Origin: Bacteroidales bacterium
GTDB taxonomy: Bacteria > Bacteroidota > Bacteroidia > Bacteroidales > F082
Direction: 5' to 3'
Assembly (NCBI GenBank): GCA_030690365.1
Contig: JAUYGX010000072.1
Span: 1 to 51,247, forward strand
Length of the DNA: 51,247 nt
Shown piece by piece: positions 8,875 to 16,968 of this stretch. The notes under the pieces are model-generated. The model was not told the origin of the DNA. It searched no databases and saw only the letters and a list, made by a program, of their open reading frames with translations. Position 1 is the stretch's first letter; each line of letters starts with the position of its first letter. The position numbers and the translations under genes were made by a program.

Positions 8875-9489
8875 TTAGTCCAACTTTGTGCTGCCATCCG
8901 GCTGATAGCTGTACTTCATGGTTACATGTCCACTTTTGCCTTCGTCATTGAAATAATCTTTCAACCATACCTTTGCAAACTTAGCGGTTGCAGTTTTTAC
9001 CACAAATATTTCGTTGCTGTAAGTATATTCAGGTCCGGTTTGCCCGTATGTCATGATCACCCAGCTTGCCAAAACAGTGTCGCCCGGAACGGTTTCCATA
9101 ACCGGAGGAATAGTGGACATATCAACTGCAATACTGATAGAATCATTCAAAGAGTAACCCGATTCGGGGGCGGTAGTAACAGCAGTATAATCGGTTTTGC
9201 CGGTTGCATAGGTTCCTCCTTGTCCAGAGCCCGATGTGCCGCAGTTTACCCGCAAGTCGAAACGGTGAAAGCCCAGGTCCCATTCGGTTGACGTTTTATA
9301 GTCAGAAATCTCAATCGTTGTACCTTTTTCAAACGAAAAATAGACCCATTTGTCGTATGCAGAAGCATCGATTGTAATGGTTTCTGTATTGGCTGGCTTT
9401 GGCTGATCTTCTTCATCTTTCCCGCAGGATATGAAAACTACTGAAAGGCTAAAAAGCGCTATTGCAGATAAAAAACTAATTCTTTTCAT
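8875..9489 (-). CDS. hmuY: HmuY-family haem-binding lipoprotein
   Basis: A 204-residue lipoprotein (lipobox VFISC, Cys22) with the HmuY hallmarks: YDKWVYFSFE, the WDLGFHRFDLRVN block and a run of beta strands ending in KYSYQPDG. HmuY proteins are haemophore-like surface lipoproteins that take haem from host or environmental haemoproteins and pass it to the TonB-dependent receptor encoded next door. The gene is 38 bp after the receptor gene, the reverse of the HmuY-HmuR order in Porphyromonas. Which residues bind haem cannot be judged by eye. Confidence 0.88.
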   Translation of the reverse strand: MKRISFLSAIALFSLSVVFISCGKDEEDQPKPANTETITIDASAYDKWVYFSFEKGTTIEISDYKTSTEWDLGFHRFDLRVNCGTSGSGQGGTYATGKTDYTAVTTAPESGYSLNDSISIAVDMSTIPPVMETVPGDTVLASWVIMTYGQTGPEYTYSNEIFVVKTATAKFAKVWLKDYFNDEGKSGHVTMKYSYQPDGSTKLD

Positions 9490-9527
9490 TATTCTAAATT
9501 TTTTGTTGTTATTATTTAATTATTAAT

Positions 9528-11801
9528 TCAAAAATTATACTGGAGCGATAAAAAATATCTTCGTCCAATGCTTGGTGTGGTGTTCATTGTAACTGTTGGT
9601 GAAGTATAGTTGAACAAGTTTTTAAAACCTGTACTGAAGGTCAGTTGTTCCTTGTATTTTACATTTATGGTAAGGTTCCAGAGCGAGTAGGCAGGGTAGT
9701 GTATTTCGTACTTTTCTTTAAACAGAGGGCTCGAATCATCCTCATTCTCGCCAGTTACTGTTTTCTTACCGTAAATTTTACCGGAAAGGTTCGCCGAAAA
9801 ATCAAACTTCTCTGTCGAATATAACCATTCAATTTGCGAAATCAGGGCGTGTGGGCTTACTTCAGAAAGTGCAACAACATCATTGTCCCTGATTTGCTTC
9901 GTGAATACATAGCCTCCTTTCAGGTTTACGCACTTATGGATTCTCCATTTCAGTATCGATTCAAAATTAAAGACCTTCACTTTATCGAGATTTACATAAT
10001 TAACCGTAGAATCGGTAAGCCAAACCCCATCAATTTTATTATGTATCTGATTGTATGACGCAATAAATGTGGCATTAACTTTCTTTGCAATGTTGAAATA
10101 ATCAGCCGAGAGGGCAAAGTAGTCGTTTGTTTCGGGCTTCAAATCGGTGCTACCCACAATTTGGAACATGCCTAAATGGCTCCAGTTCATGTAAAGTTCC
10201 TTTAAGGTTGGTGAACGGTATCCACGGGCATAATTAAACCGCAGGTTGAATGGTTTCAGGTCGTACCTGAACGTAACAGATGGCGAAGCATGGAATGTAA
10301 AGGTGGAATGATAACCGGCACGGAGTCCCAAAACTGTTTGGAATTTATCGGTAATCTTATATTCATCCTGGAAAACCAGTACCGCATCATTGGCCGATTT
10401 GGCAAGCAGGCTGCTTGCATCGGATACAAACATGTCGGTTTCAAGAATCTCGTACAAGGTTTCAGCCGCAACAAGGATATTGTGTTTCGCGCCTAGAAGG
10501 AAAGTCTGGTTCAGCTTTACATTGTGGAATGTGTTCCGGTAGTTCAGGGCCGTGCTGTCAGCTTTGCGCTCATACACATCGTATTTATCGTACACATCGG
10601 TATTGTAACTGAGTTGTATTTGATTTTTCTCGTTTATCCGGAATTTAGCAAATCCACCCACTGTATAATTCTTGTACAAATCGTGCAGCCAATTATTTAC
10701 CTGGGTTGGGAATTCTTCATGTTGGTAATAATTTCCCCTGAGTTCAAAAGCCCATTTTTTGCCATCATCGTATCCCAGCTTTTGGGTAATGGTAAAATCC
10801 TGCATACCACTGATGCTTAAGGTTCCCAGAGGCTCAACTACACCTGTGTCTGCCTGTACGTAATAATATTTCAGTGCTTCCCTGTCTTCAAGCACATACC
10901 CATCGGTTCTTTTAAAATTAAGGAAACTGTTGCTGTAAAAGTTCTTGTTACGGAAACCTATCGAGAGATTACCGTTCAGGTTGGGTTTGTCCTGGTTTTT
11001 GTAAAAGTTTCTCTCGTATTCTTCATCATAATATTTTTCGGAATCATAGTTTTTCTCATTGTATTGAGCATATCTTACAGAAGCCGAAATGTCAACTTTT
11101 TTACGGGGCTTTTTTGTAATGATATTGATTACACCGCCCATTGCATTTGAACCATACAACGCCGAACTGGCACCCCGCACAATTTCAACACGTTCAATAT
11201 TGGCTGCATTGATGCGTGAGTAGTCAACATTTCCGCCAGTTTCGCCAGCCATGCGTTCGCCGTCAACAAGAATAAGAGTGTATTGGGGTTCGAGCCCCTG
11301 CACCGACATGGATTGTCCGTAACCATGACGCGACATTTCTATGCCCGGCACCTCGGTTTCAAGAATATCAGATAGTGTTGTAGCATCCACACGTTCTATT
11401 TCCTGCCTGGAAATTATTTGTGTAAGAACAGGTGCTTCTTTTAGCGTATGCGGGGTACGGGTTCCGGTTACAGTAACCTGCTCAAGGCTGAATATGTCCT
11501 GCTCAAGTTCAATAATGCTATTCTCGGATATTGCAAGCGTATCGTAAAAAGACTTATAACCAACACTGCTTATTGATAATATTACATGCTCTCCTGCATT
11601 TAACGGGACAATTATACTACCATCCATGCTCGAAATGGTATTTCCTTTACTATCAGTGTTACGGATCGACTTCCAGCATACATTGGCATACTGAACAGTT
11701 AGGTTGGTGCCGGTTTCTTTTAAAAAAACGGTGCATTCCTGCCCCCAAAAGGTAGCTCCTGTAAGCATGAAAAAAATAAAAAGCAGTGCCCTTTTTACCA
11801 T
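9528..11801 (-). CDS. hmuR: TonB-dependent haem receptor (HmuR-like)
   Basis: From the ATG at 11801 the protein is about 757 residues with signal peptide MVKRALLFIFFMLTGATFWG. A carboxypeptidase-regulatory-like domain follows, then a plug (VTVTGTRTPHTLKEAPVLTQ, IERVEIVRGASSALYGSNAMGG) and a 22-strand-type barrel ending in YFLSLQYNF. GYRSPTLKELY resembles the FRAP region of haem receptors. The start at 11885 would add 28 residues ahead of the signal peptide, so 11801 is preferred. Pairing with HmuY supports haem as substrate. It begins 109 bp after the DUF438 gene, so an internal promoter is possible. Confidence 0.87.
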   Translation of the reverse strand: MVKRALLFIFFMLTGATFWGQECTVFLKETGTNLTVQYANVCWKSIRNTDSKGNTISSMDGSIIVPLNAGEHVILSISSVGYKSFYDTLAISENSIIELEQDIFSLEQVTVTGTRTPHTLKEAPVLTQIISRQEIERVDATTLSDILETEVPGIEMSRHGYGQSMSVQGLEPQYTLILVDGERMAGETGGNVDYSRINAANIERVEIVRGASSALYGSNAMGGVINIITKKPRKKVDISASVRYAQYNEKNYDSEKYYDEEYERNFYKNQDKPNLNGNLSIGFRNKNFYSNSFLNFKRTDGYVLEDREALKYYYVQADTGVVEPLGTLSISGMQDFTITQKLGYDDGKKWAFELRGNYYQHEEFPTQVNNWLHDLYKNYTVGGFAKFRINEKNQIQLSYNTDVYDKYDVYERKADSTALNYRNTFHNVKLNQTFLLGAKHNILVAAETLYEILETDMFVSDASSLLAKSANDAVLVFQDEYKITDKFQTVLGLRAGYHSTFTFHASPSVTFRYDLKPFNLRFNYARGYRSPTLKELYMNWSHLGMFQIVGSTDLKPETNDYFALSADYFNIAKKVNATFIASYNQIHNKIDGVWLTDSTVNYVNLDKVKVFNFESILKWRIHKCVNLKGGYVFTKQIRDNDVVALSEVSPHALISQIEWLYSTEKFDFSANLSGKIYGKKTVTGENEDDSSPLFKEKYEIHYPAYSLWNLTINVKYKEQLTFSTGFKNLFNYTSPTVTMNTTPSIGRRYFLSLQYNF

Positions 11802-11910
11802 TAAAACCCTATTGTTGCCTATGTGAAATCTCTCCCTGGGTTTATTTATGTTGTTGACTTGTTCTTCCTGAATAATCATTGCCATACTTATTAAATTTGA
11901 AAACCTGCCT

Positions 11911-13923
11911 TTACTCCCAGTCTAGCAATCGCTGCTCCCCTTCGAGGTTTCTTACAGTTTTTGCGTCATAAGTTATTTCCAATACCCCTTTATAATTTCC
12001 CGCATTATCCCTAACCGCAAAATATTGTATGTAAACAAATTTGTGCTGAAAATTTATCCAGAAATTGGCAACATCCCTTTCGCCACGTTTGAAGGCATCG
12101 ACAATCTTTTCTACTATATGTACACTCTTGGGTGGATGGCAATATTTTACCTGTCGTCCAATAATACCGGGGCTTCTCGGAAAAACTCTGTCTTCGCCTT
12201 TGTTGTAGTACCTTACTTCGTTAAATTCGTCAACATAGGTAACATCGAAGGGTAAATGTTTAAATATCAAATTAATCTGTTCAGGGGTAATGGCTCCAAC
12301 TTCCAGATTGATGCCGCCCACAAGGCTGTTGCTTTTGCCCTCCGGTGTAAATGGTATGGGAGTAATATTCTGTTGTTGCAGCATACTTGATTCAATGTTG
12401 TTCTTTTCATTTTGCGATGGGTGTTTCCATTGTGGATTCCACATGGCAGGTCTTTCGATGAGACAATAGCCTATTTCATCTTCGCCTTTTCTTATTTCTA
12501 GCCATTCGTTTTCGGATATCATTTCGAGACTGGTGGGCCATAGTATTTTTTCTTCTTTGAAAATCATATCCTCAACAACTGTAAACATCAGTTCCTGTGT
12601 ATCAAATAGTTCTGAATAATTTTTATCGTTGAGCAACGAGCAATAATACTTAATCAGTTGCCTTACATCGTCGTGCAAAGCCCACATTACTATTGATGGT
12701 TTATCGAAGCCCTTTGTTTCGAGATAAGGAAACAGTTGATTTTCTTTTCGTACATAATGGGTATTCACCTGCCATAGTTTATCGTATGCTTCTGTCCAGT
12801 ATTCGTGATCAACAATTGCAAGGTCGATACTATTAGTCTTTTCTCTGAGTTCTGTAAGCAAAGCTTTTATTGCAATATTTTCTTTGATGAAAGTATCCAA
12901 GGGATGCCCTTCTTCAAGGTTATTAAGGCTGACCTTATTAAGTGATTTTTTGAAAATTCTTATCAGGTCCTCAATTTGTCTTTCAAACTGGACATCGTCA
13001 ACTCCCAAATCTTTCATTTTTTGCTCGGCAAGTGCAAACTCGGCGGGTGTAATTTTCCCTTGCAATTCTTTTTCAAATTGTTTTTGTAAATCTTCAACCG
13101 GGGCTCCTTTAAAAAACAGATTGATAATGTTTAGTATTGCCGTAATTCTGGCTTGGTCCGATTTCAAATATTTATCCATACTTATTTTTATATCCCATAC
13201 CTTGGGTGGTTCTGCTATCAACCAACCTATTTCGTCTTCGCCTTGTCTGAGTGCTACCCAATCTTCGTTGGTAAGCAAACGAGCTGCGGTAGGCAATAGA
13301 ATCCGCTCTTCTTTCACCGTCATCTCTTCGGCTTCCTTTGACAATAAAGTCAGTGATTTAATGGCATCAGTAACGTTTTTACCGGTTACTCCTGTTTTGA
13401 AATCCCTGGCCATTTTACGAATGATATCATGAATAGACCACATGATTGTACTCGGGTGGCTGAAACCGCGTTTTTCGAGAAACGGGAACAGTTGGTTTTC
13501 TTTTCTTAAATAATGAATATCCAAATCAGCAAACTGCCTGGCAATTAAAGTCCAATCGGAATACAGTTCAGTAAAACTGTTTTCGGTTTCCAGCAGCGTA
13601 TTTGCCCGATGACATAATTCTCTAATAAGCACATTTTCCTGAAGAAACGTATTAATCGGGTGGCCTGCTGTGAAATTCGACAGGTTTTTTACAGGAATCT
13701 TCTCTTTTATGATTTGAAATACCTTCTGTTCTATTTTTGAATGTTGCTCAGCATTAGCAAACATTTTTTCATCTTCAAGTTTTTGGGCTACATCCGTAAC
13801 TTCTTCTGAAGTAATTTCAGGGATATAATCCATAAATACTTGAATCAATTTATCAGCACTGGTTGTGTCGTCTTCAGCCAATAAAATCATAATTTGTCGA
13901 AGCAATTCTTTTTTATCTTTCAT
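11911..13923 (-). CDS. duplicated DUF438-hemerythrin protein with C-terminal PAS domain
   Basis: This 670-residue protein carries the DUF438-hemerythrin unit twice. The first DUF438 (about 1-70) leads to a hemerythrin-like part with HYLRKENQLFPFLEKRGF and VKEERILLP. The second DUF438 (about 235-330) leads to YVRKENQLFPYLETKGF and FKEEKILWP. Each half ends with a GEDEIG block (RQGEDEIGWLIAEPP, RKGEDEIGYCLIERP). A PAS domain follows at about 550-660 (DVTYVDEFNEVRYYN). Family members usually have a single copy. Histidine and glutamate residues suit a di-iron O2 or NO sensor. It overlaps flavodoxin by ATGA, so translation is probably coupled. It may report redox or NO status to the haem unit. Confidence 0.85.
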   Translation of the reverse strand: MKDKKELLRQIMILLAEDDTTSADKLIQVFMDYIPEITSEEVTDVAQKLEDEKMFANAEQHSKIEQKVFQIIKEKIPVKNLSNFTAGHPINTFLQENVLIRELCHRANTLLETENSFTELYSDWTLIARQFADLDIHYLRKENQLFPFLEKRGFSHPSTIMWSIHDIIRKMARDFKTGVTGKNVTDAIKSLTLLSKEAEEMTVKEERILLPTAARLLTNEDWVALRQGEDEIGWLIAEPPKVWDIKISMDKYLKSDQARITAILNIINLFFKGAPVEDLQKQFEKELQGKITPAEFALAEQKMKDLGVDDVQFERQIEDLIRIFKKSLNKVSLNNLEEGHPLDTFIKENIAIKALLTELREKTNSIDLAIVDHEYWTEAYDKLWQVNTHYVRKENQLFPYLETKGFDKPSIVMWALHDDVRQLIKYYCSLLNDKNYSELFDTQELMFTVVEDMIFKEEKILWPTSLEMISENEWLEIRKGEDEIGYCLIERPAMWNPQWKHPSQNEKNNIESSMLQQQNITPIPFTPEGKSNSLVGGINLEVGAITPEQINLIFKHLPFDVTYVDEFNEVRYYNKGEDRVFPRSPGIIGRQVKYCHPPKSVHIVEKIVDAFKRGERDVANFWINFQHKFVYIQYFAVRDNAGNYKGVLEITYDAKTVRNLEGEQRLLDWE

Positions 13924-14420
13924 AAGTTAAACTCCTCTTTTAATTGTTCAATCCAATTATTTATACGTTCTTCCGTAATGTCGCTTTCATTGTCTTCATC
14001 AATCGGTAAGCCAACAAATTTTCCATCAGTTTCGGCGATAGAAGATTCATAATCATATCCGTCTGTAGCTACAAAACCAACAATCCTGCAACCTTTATTT
14101 TTTATGGTGTTGTAAATCGCACCCATTCCGTCTATAAAACTATCAGCATAGCAAGTTCCGTCACCTAATCCAAAAAGGGCAACAACCTTATTGTTCAGGT
14201 CAGCGTTTACGAGCCTAGGAAGAAACGAGTCCCAGTCGTTTTGCAAATCACCGATACCCCAGGTGGAGGTCCCGAAAATAAGATTTTGATATTCCGCGAT
14301 TTTATTTATAGGATTATCGGCCACATCGTAAGTATCTGCCTGCAACATTTTTGCCAATTGTTTTGCTACCGATTCTGTATTTCCGGTGGATGAACCGTAA
14401 AATATTGCTGTTTTATTCAT
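13920..14420 (-). CDS. fld: flavodoxin
   Basis: A 166-residue long-chain flavodoxin. The FMN phosphate loop YGSSTGNTESVA spans about 9-20, with the flavin-stacking segments STWGIGDLQNDWDSF and GLGDGTCYADSFIDGMG. It is a cytoplasmic low-potential electron carrier. Its place at the head of a haem uptake run is notable, because anaerobic haem-opening enzymes of the HutW/ChuW type use flavodoxin; no such enzyme is seen here. The start is 2 bp after the stop of the small upstream gene, and the end overlaps the next gene by ATGA. Confidence 0.9.
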   Translation of the reverse strand: MNKTAIFYGSSTGNTESVAKQLAKMLQADTYDVADNPINKIAEYQNLIFGTSTWGIGDLQNDWDSFLPRLVNADLNNKVVALFGLGDGTCYADSFIDGMGAIYNTIKNKGCRIVGFVATDGYDYESSIAETDGKFVGLPIDEDNESDITEERINNWIEQLKEEFNL

Positions 14421-14422
14421 GA

Positions 14423-14761
14423 TTAATTTAAGGTTATGTTTAGTTCTATTTTATGGTTTAATATTCCCAGAGGCTTGCTTTTTAGCGACACTAAATCTTT
14501 TAGTTCCAAAAATTCATGTATGTTTAACGCCATGTTCACATTTTTCGAATCTAGACATAGAATCAGTTTTCTCCGATTTGGAGCATTTCGGTTTTTCGTC
14601 AAATAGAATTGGTAGTCTATTGAATTTATATATTGTGCAAACTGTGTGAACTCATCATAAGATAAATGCAGGAATATGTTGCCAAATTCCAGACGAAGCT
14701 TATTTTGACAGTACGAACATTCAAAAAGCTGTCCGTTACGTGTCGAATTAACCAATTTCAT
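14423..14761 (-). CDS. small protein with a CxxC motif
   Basis: A 112-residue protein of unknown function. It opens with a CSYC motif (residues 15-18) followed by NKLRLEFGNIFLHLSYDEFTQF, and is mixed alpha/beta with no signal peptide or membrane helix. A strong AAGGAGG ribosome site lies 7-10 bases before the ATG, which is unusual for Bacteroidota and supports the start. It is the first gene of a run with flavodoxin and the hemerythrin sensor. A small metal- or redox-binding protein is possible. Confidence 0.7.
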   Translation of the reverse strand: MKLVNSTRNGQLFECSYCQNKLRLEFGNIFLHLSYDEFTQFAQYINSIDYQFYLTKNRNAPNRRKLILCLDSKNVNMALNIHEFLELKDLVSLKSKPLGILNHKIELNITLN

Positions 14762-14844
14762 TTTTCCTCCTTATTTATATTAAACTATTTGTAAAATAAG
14801 ATGAAAATTGAAAACCGTTAAGTACCTATATGTGGTGATTTTTT

Positions 14845-14856
14845 TGAAATTTATCA
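14845..14856. promoter_or_regulatory. possible Crp/Fnr-type half-conserved site
   Basis: TGA-N6-TCA in the divergent region between the flavodoxin run and the nrf run (TTTTTGA...TCACTCA). The spacing fits Crp/Fnr operators, but the outer bases are only weakly symmetric. It lies about 85 bp upstream of the minus-strand ATG. Confidence 0.3.
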
Positions 14857-14969
14857 CTCAAATAAGGGATATGAAGATTAAACAAGGATTATTCATCTTT
14901 GAGCTTTTTTTTCCTTATTTGCTTTCCTTATAAATTAAACGGAGCTGTTTTATTATTTAAAAAAGCTGC

Positions 14970-14977
14970 TATTTTTG
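14970..14977 (+). promoter_or_regulatory. Bacteroidota -7 element of the nrf run
   Basis: TATTTTTG matches TAnnTTTG and lies 36 bp before the ATG of the porin gene at 15013. No clear TTTG -33 element is seen. Confidence 0.45.
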
Positions 14978-15012
14978 CATTTAAGAATATTAATACTTAA
15001 TATATTATAGAA

Positions 15013-16311
15013 ATGAATACAATGAAACACTTAAGCCTTTATCTTTCAGTCCTTTTCCTGTTATTATTTGCCAGCGATGCATTATTTGCACAAGAGGTTA
15101 ACCTTTCAGGAGAAATACGTCCACGTTTCGAATATCGCCATGGATATAAAACACTAAGCCCCGATGGAGCCGATGGCGCCTCTTTTATTTCACAACGTAC
15201 ACGCTTAAACGGATTTTTTGCCAATGAGAATTTTAAAGTTGGGTTGGTAATACAGGATGTTCGTGTTTGGGGAGACGTAAGTCAACTGAACACCTCCGAT
15301 ATCAATGGCCCTGCCATACATGAAGCCTGGGGCGAAGCCATGATTAATCAAAAATTATCGATAAAAGTAGGGCGCCAGGAGATTGTGTACGATGACTCAC
15401 GAATTTTCGGAAATGTGGGCTGGGCGCAGCAAGCCAGGAGTCATGATGCAGCCATTATAAAATATTACCCTTCTAAGATACACCACATCGAGTTAGGTCT
15501 GGCCTATAATGCAAATGGAGAAAGCCTGTTTAAGACAGACTACACAGTGAATAGTTACAAAACATTACAGTATATCTGGTATCACGGTAACTTCGGAAAA
15601 GCAGGATTAAGTTTTCTTGCCTTAAATAATGGCATGGCTTATGCAAAGGACTCTGTAACTCAAAATATAGCTTATAGTCAAACTATTGGACCTCGTTTTA
15701 CTTATGGTAAAGACGAATTTACATTTGATGTTGCAGCTTATTACCAGGTGGGGAAAAATGCCAGGAATAATGACCTGAGCGCCATGTATTTTTCTGCCAA
15801 TGCCAGCTATAAGCTATCCGACAAGTTCACGATAGGACTTGGTGGTGAATATCTTTCAGGAACAAAAACCGTCGACCAGGGTCTGACAGAAGAAAAAGAC
15901 AAATCGTTTACACCACTTTACGGTACCAATCACCAATTTAACGGCTGGATGGATTACTTTTATGTAGGCAGTAACAACGGAATCAATGGGTTGATCGACT
16001 TGTACCTGCCACTTACCTATAGCATCGAAAAATTAACCTTTAAACTGGTACCACATTATTTTATGGCCGCTGCAACAGTAGCAAAACAGGATATTATCGG
16101 AGTCTGGAAAGACTATCGCAATGGTTTAGGTACAGAAATTGACTTCTCGGTAGCTTACAAAGTAAACAACAGCCTTGATGTTAGTGGAGGTTACTCACAA
16201 ATGTTGGGAACCGAAACACTACAAATAATCACTGGTGGTAATTATAAGAACACTAACAATTGGGGCTGGGTTATGCTTACCTTTAAGGCAATCTTTTTTA
16301 ACAAAAAATAA
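15013..16311 (+). CDS. alginate-export-type outer-membrane channel
   Basis: A 432-residue barrel protein with signal peptide (cut near ALFAQ, residue 27). The early strands SGEIRPRFEYRHGY and FISQRTRLNGFFANENFKVGLVIQDVRVWG are typical of the alginate-export/porin family. GRQEIVYDDSRIFGNVGW is also characteristic, and the chain ends in an aromatic-rich strand. Such channels are often encoded beside nitrite or nitrate respiration genes in Bacteroidota. It is first in the plus-strand run, 48 bp before nrfH, so it may pass nitrite, ammonium or another small solute. Substrate unknown. Confidence 0.8.
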   Translation: MNTMKHLSLYLSVLFLLLFASDALFAQEVNLSGEIRPRFEYRHGYKTLSPDGADGASFISQRTRLNGFFANENFKVGLVIQDVRVWGDVSQLNTSDINGPAIHEAWGEAMINQKLSIKVGRQEIVYDDSRIFGNVGWAQQARSHDAAIIKYYPSKIHHIELGLAYNANGESLFKTDYTVNSYKTLQYIWYHGNFGKAGLSFLALNNGMAYAKDSVTQNIAYSQTIGPRFTYGKDEFTFDVAAYYQVGKNARNNDLSAMYFSANASYKLSDKFTIGLGGEYLSGTKTVDQGLTEEKDKSFTPLYGTNHQFNGWMDYFYVGSNNGINGLIDLYLPLTYSIEKLTFKLVPHYFMAAATVAKQDIIGVWKDYRNGLGTEIDFSVAYKVNNSLDVSGGYSQMLGTETLQIITGGNYKNTNNWGWVMLTFKAIFFNKK

Positions 16312-16359
16312 TTCAACAACAGAATCAATTTATCCCTTATAGTAAATTAAACCTATACC

Positions 16360-16956
16360 ATGTCAAACATACTTCATAAACTTACTCCTCCACCATCCTG
16401 GCGAATACCCGTGGTGGTGGTGAGCGGTATCCTGTTTGGTTTGGCTCTTTACCTGGTCTATGTATCGAATGCTGTTTCGTATTTAAGCGACAATCCTACA
16501 ACATGTATTAACTGTCATGTGATGAACCCCCAATATGCAACCTGGTTTCATAGTTCTCATCGGGAGCGTGCTTCATGCAACGACTGCCATGTGCCTCAGG
16601 ACAATGTGTTCAATAAATATTTCTTTAAGGCCAAAGACGGCTTGCGCCATGCTACCATGTTTACACTGAGATTAGAACCCCAGGTAATTATGATTAAAGA
16701 GGCCGGTGCCGAAGTTGTTCAGCAAAATTGTGTCCGTTGCCACAATGAGCTCATCACCGACAATAAAATGCTTTCGAAATCACTTAGTTTCGACCATTTC
16801 AGAACCGAAGGTCGCAAATGTTGGGAGTGTCATCGCGAAGTTCCACATGGAAGAGTAAACAGCCTTTCATCCGTGCCCAATGCACAGATTCCCCAAACCA
16901 AAACTCCGATCCCCGCATGGATCAACAACCTTTTAAAGTCTAAAACCAAGAATTAA
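16360..16956 (+). CDS. nrfH: NrfH, tetrahaem quinol dehydrogenase of nitrite reductase
   Basis: A 198-residue NapC/NirT-family cytochrome with one N-terminal membrane anchor (about 17-36) and four c-haem motifs: CINCH 49-53, CNDCH 73-77, CVRCH about 124-128 and CWECH about 154-158. CINCHVM has the methionine known as an unusual haem 1 ligand in NrfH. It oxidises menaquinol and passes electrons to NrfA in the periplasm. The gene ends 12 bp before nrfA, the usual order. Confidence 0.95.
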   Translation: MSNILHKLTPPPSWRIPVVVVSGILFGLALYLVYVSNAVSYLSDNPTTCINCHVMNPQYATWFHSSHRERASCNDCHVPQDNVFNKYFFKAKDGLRHATMFTLRLEPQVIMIKEAGAEVVQQNCVRCHNELITDNKMLSKSLSFDHFRTEGRKCWECHREVPHGRVNSLSSVPNAQIPQTKTPIPAWINNLLKSKTKN

Positions 16957-16968
16957 ACAATAAAAGTC

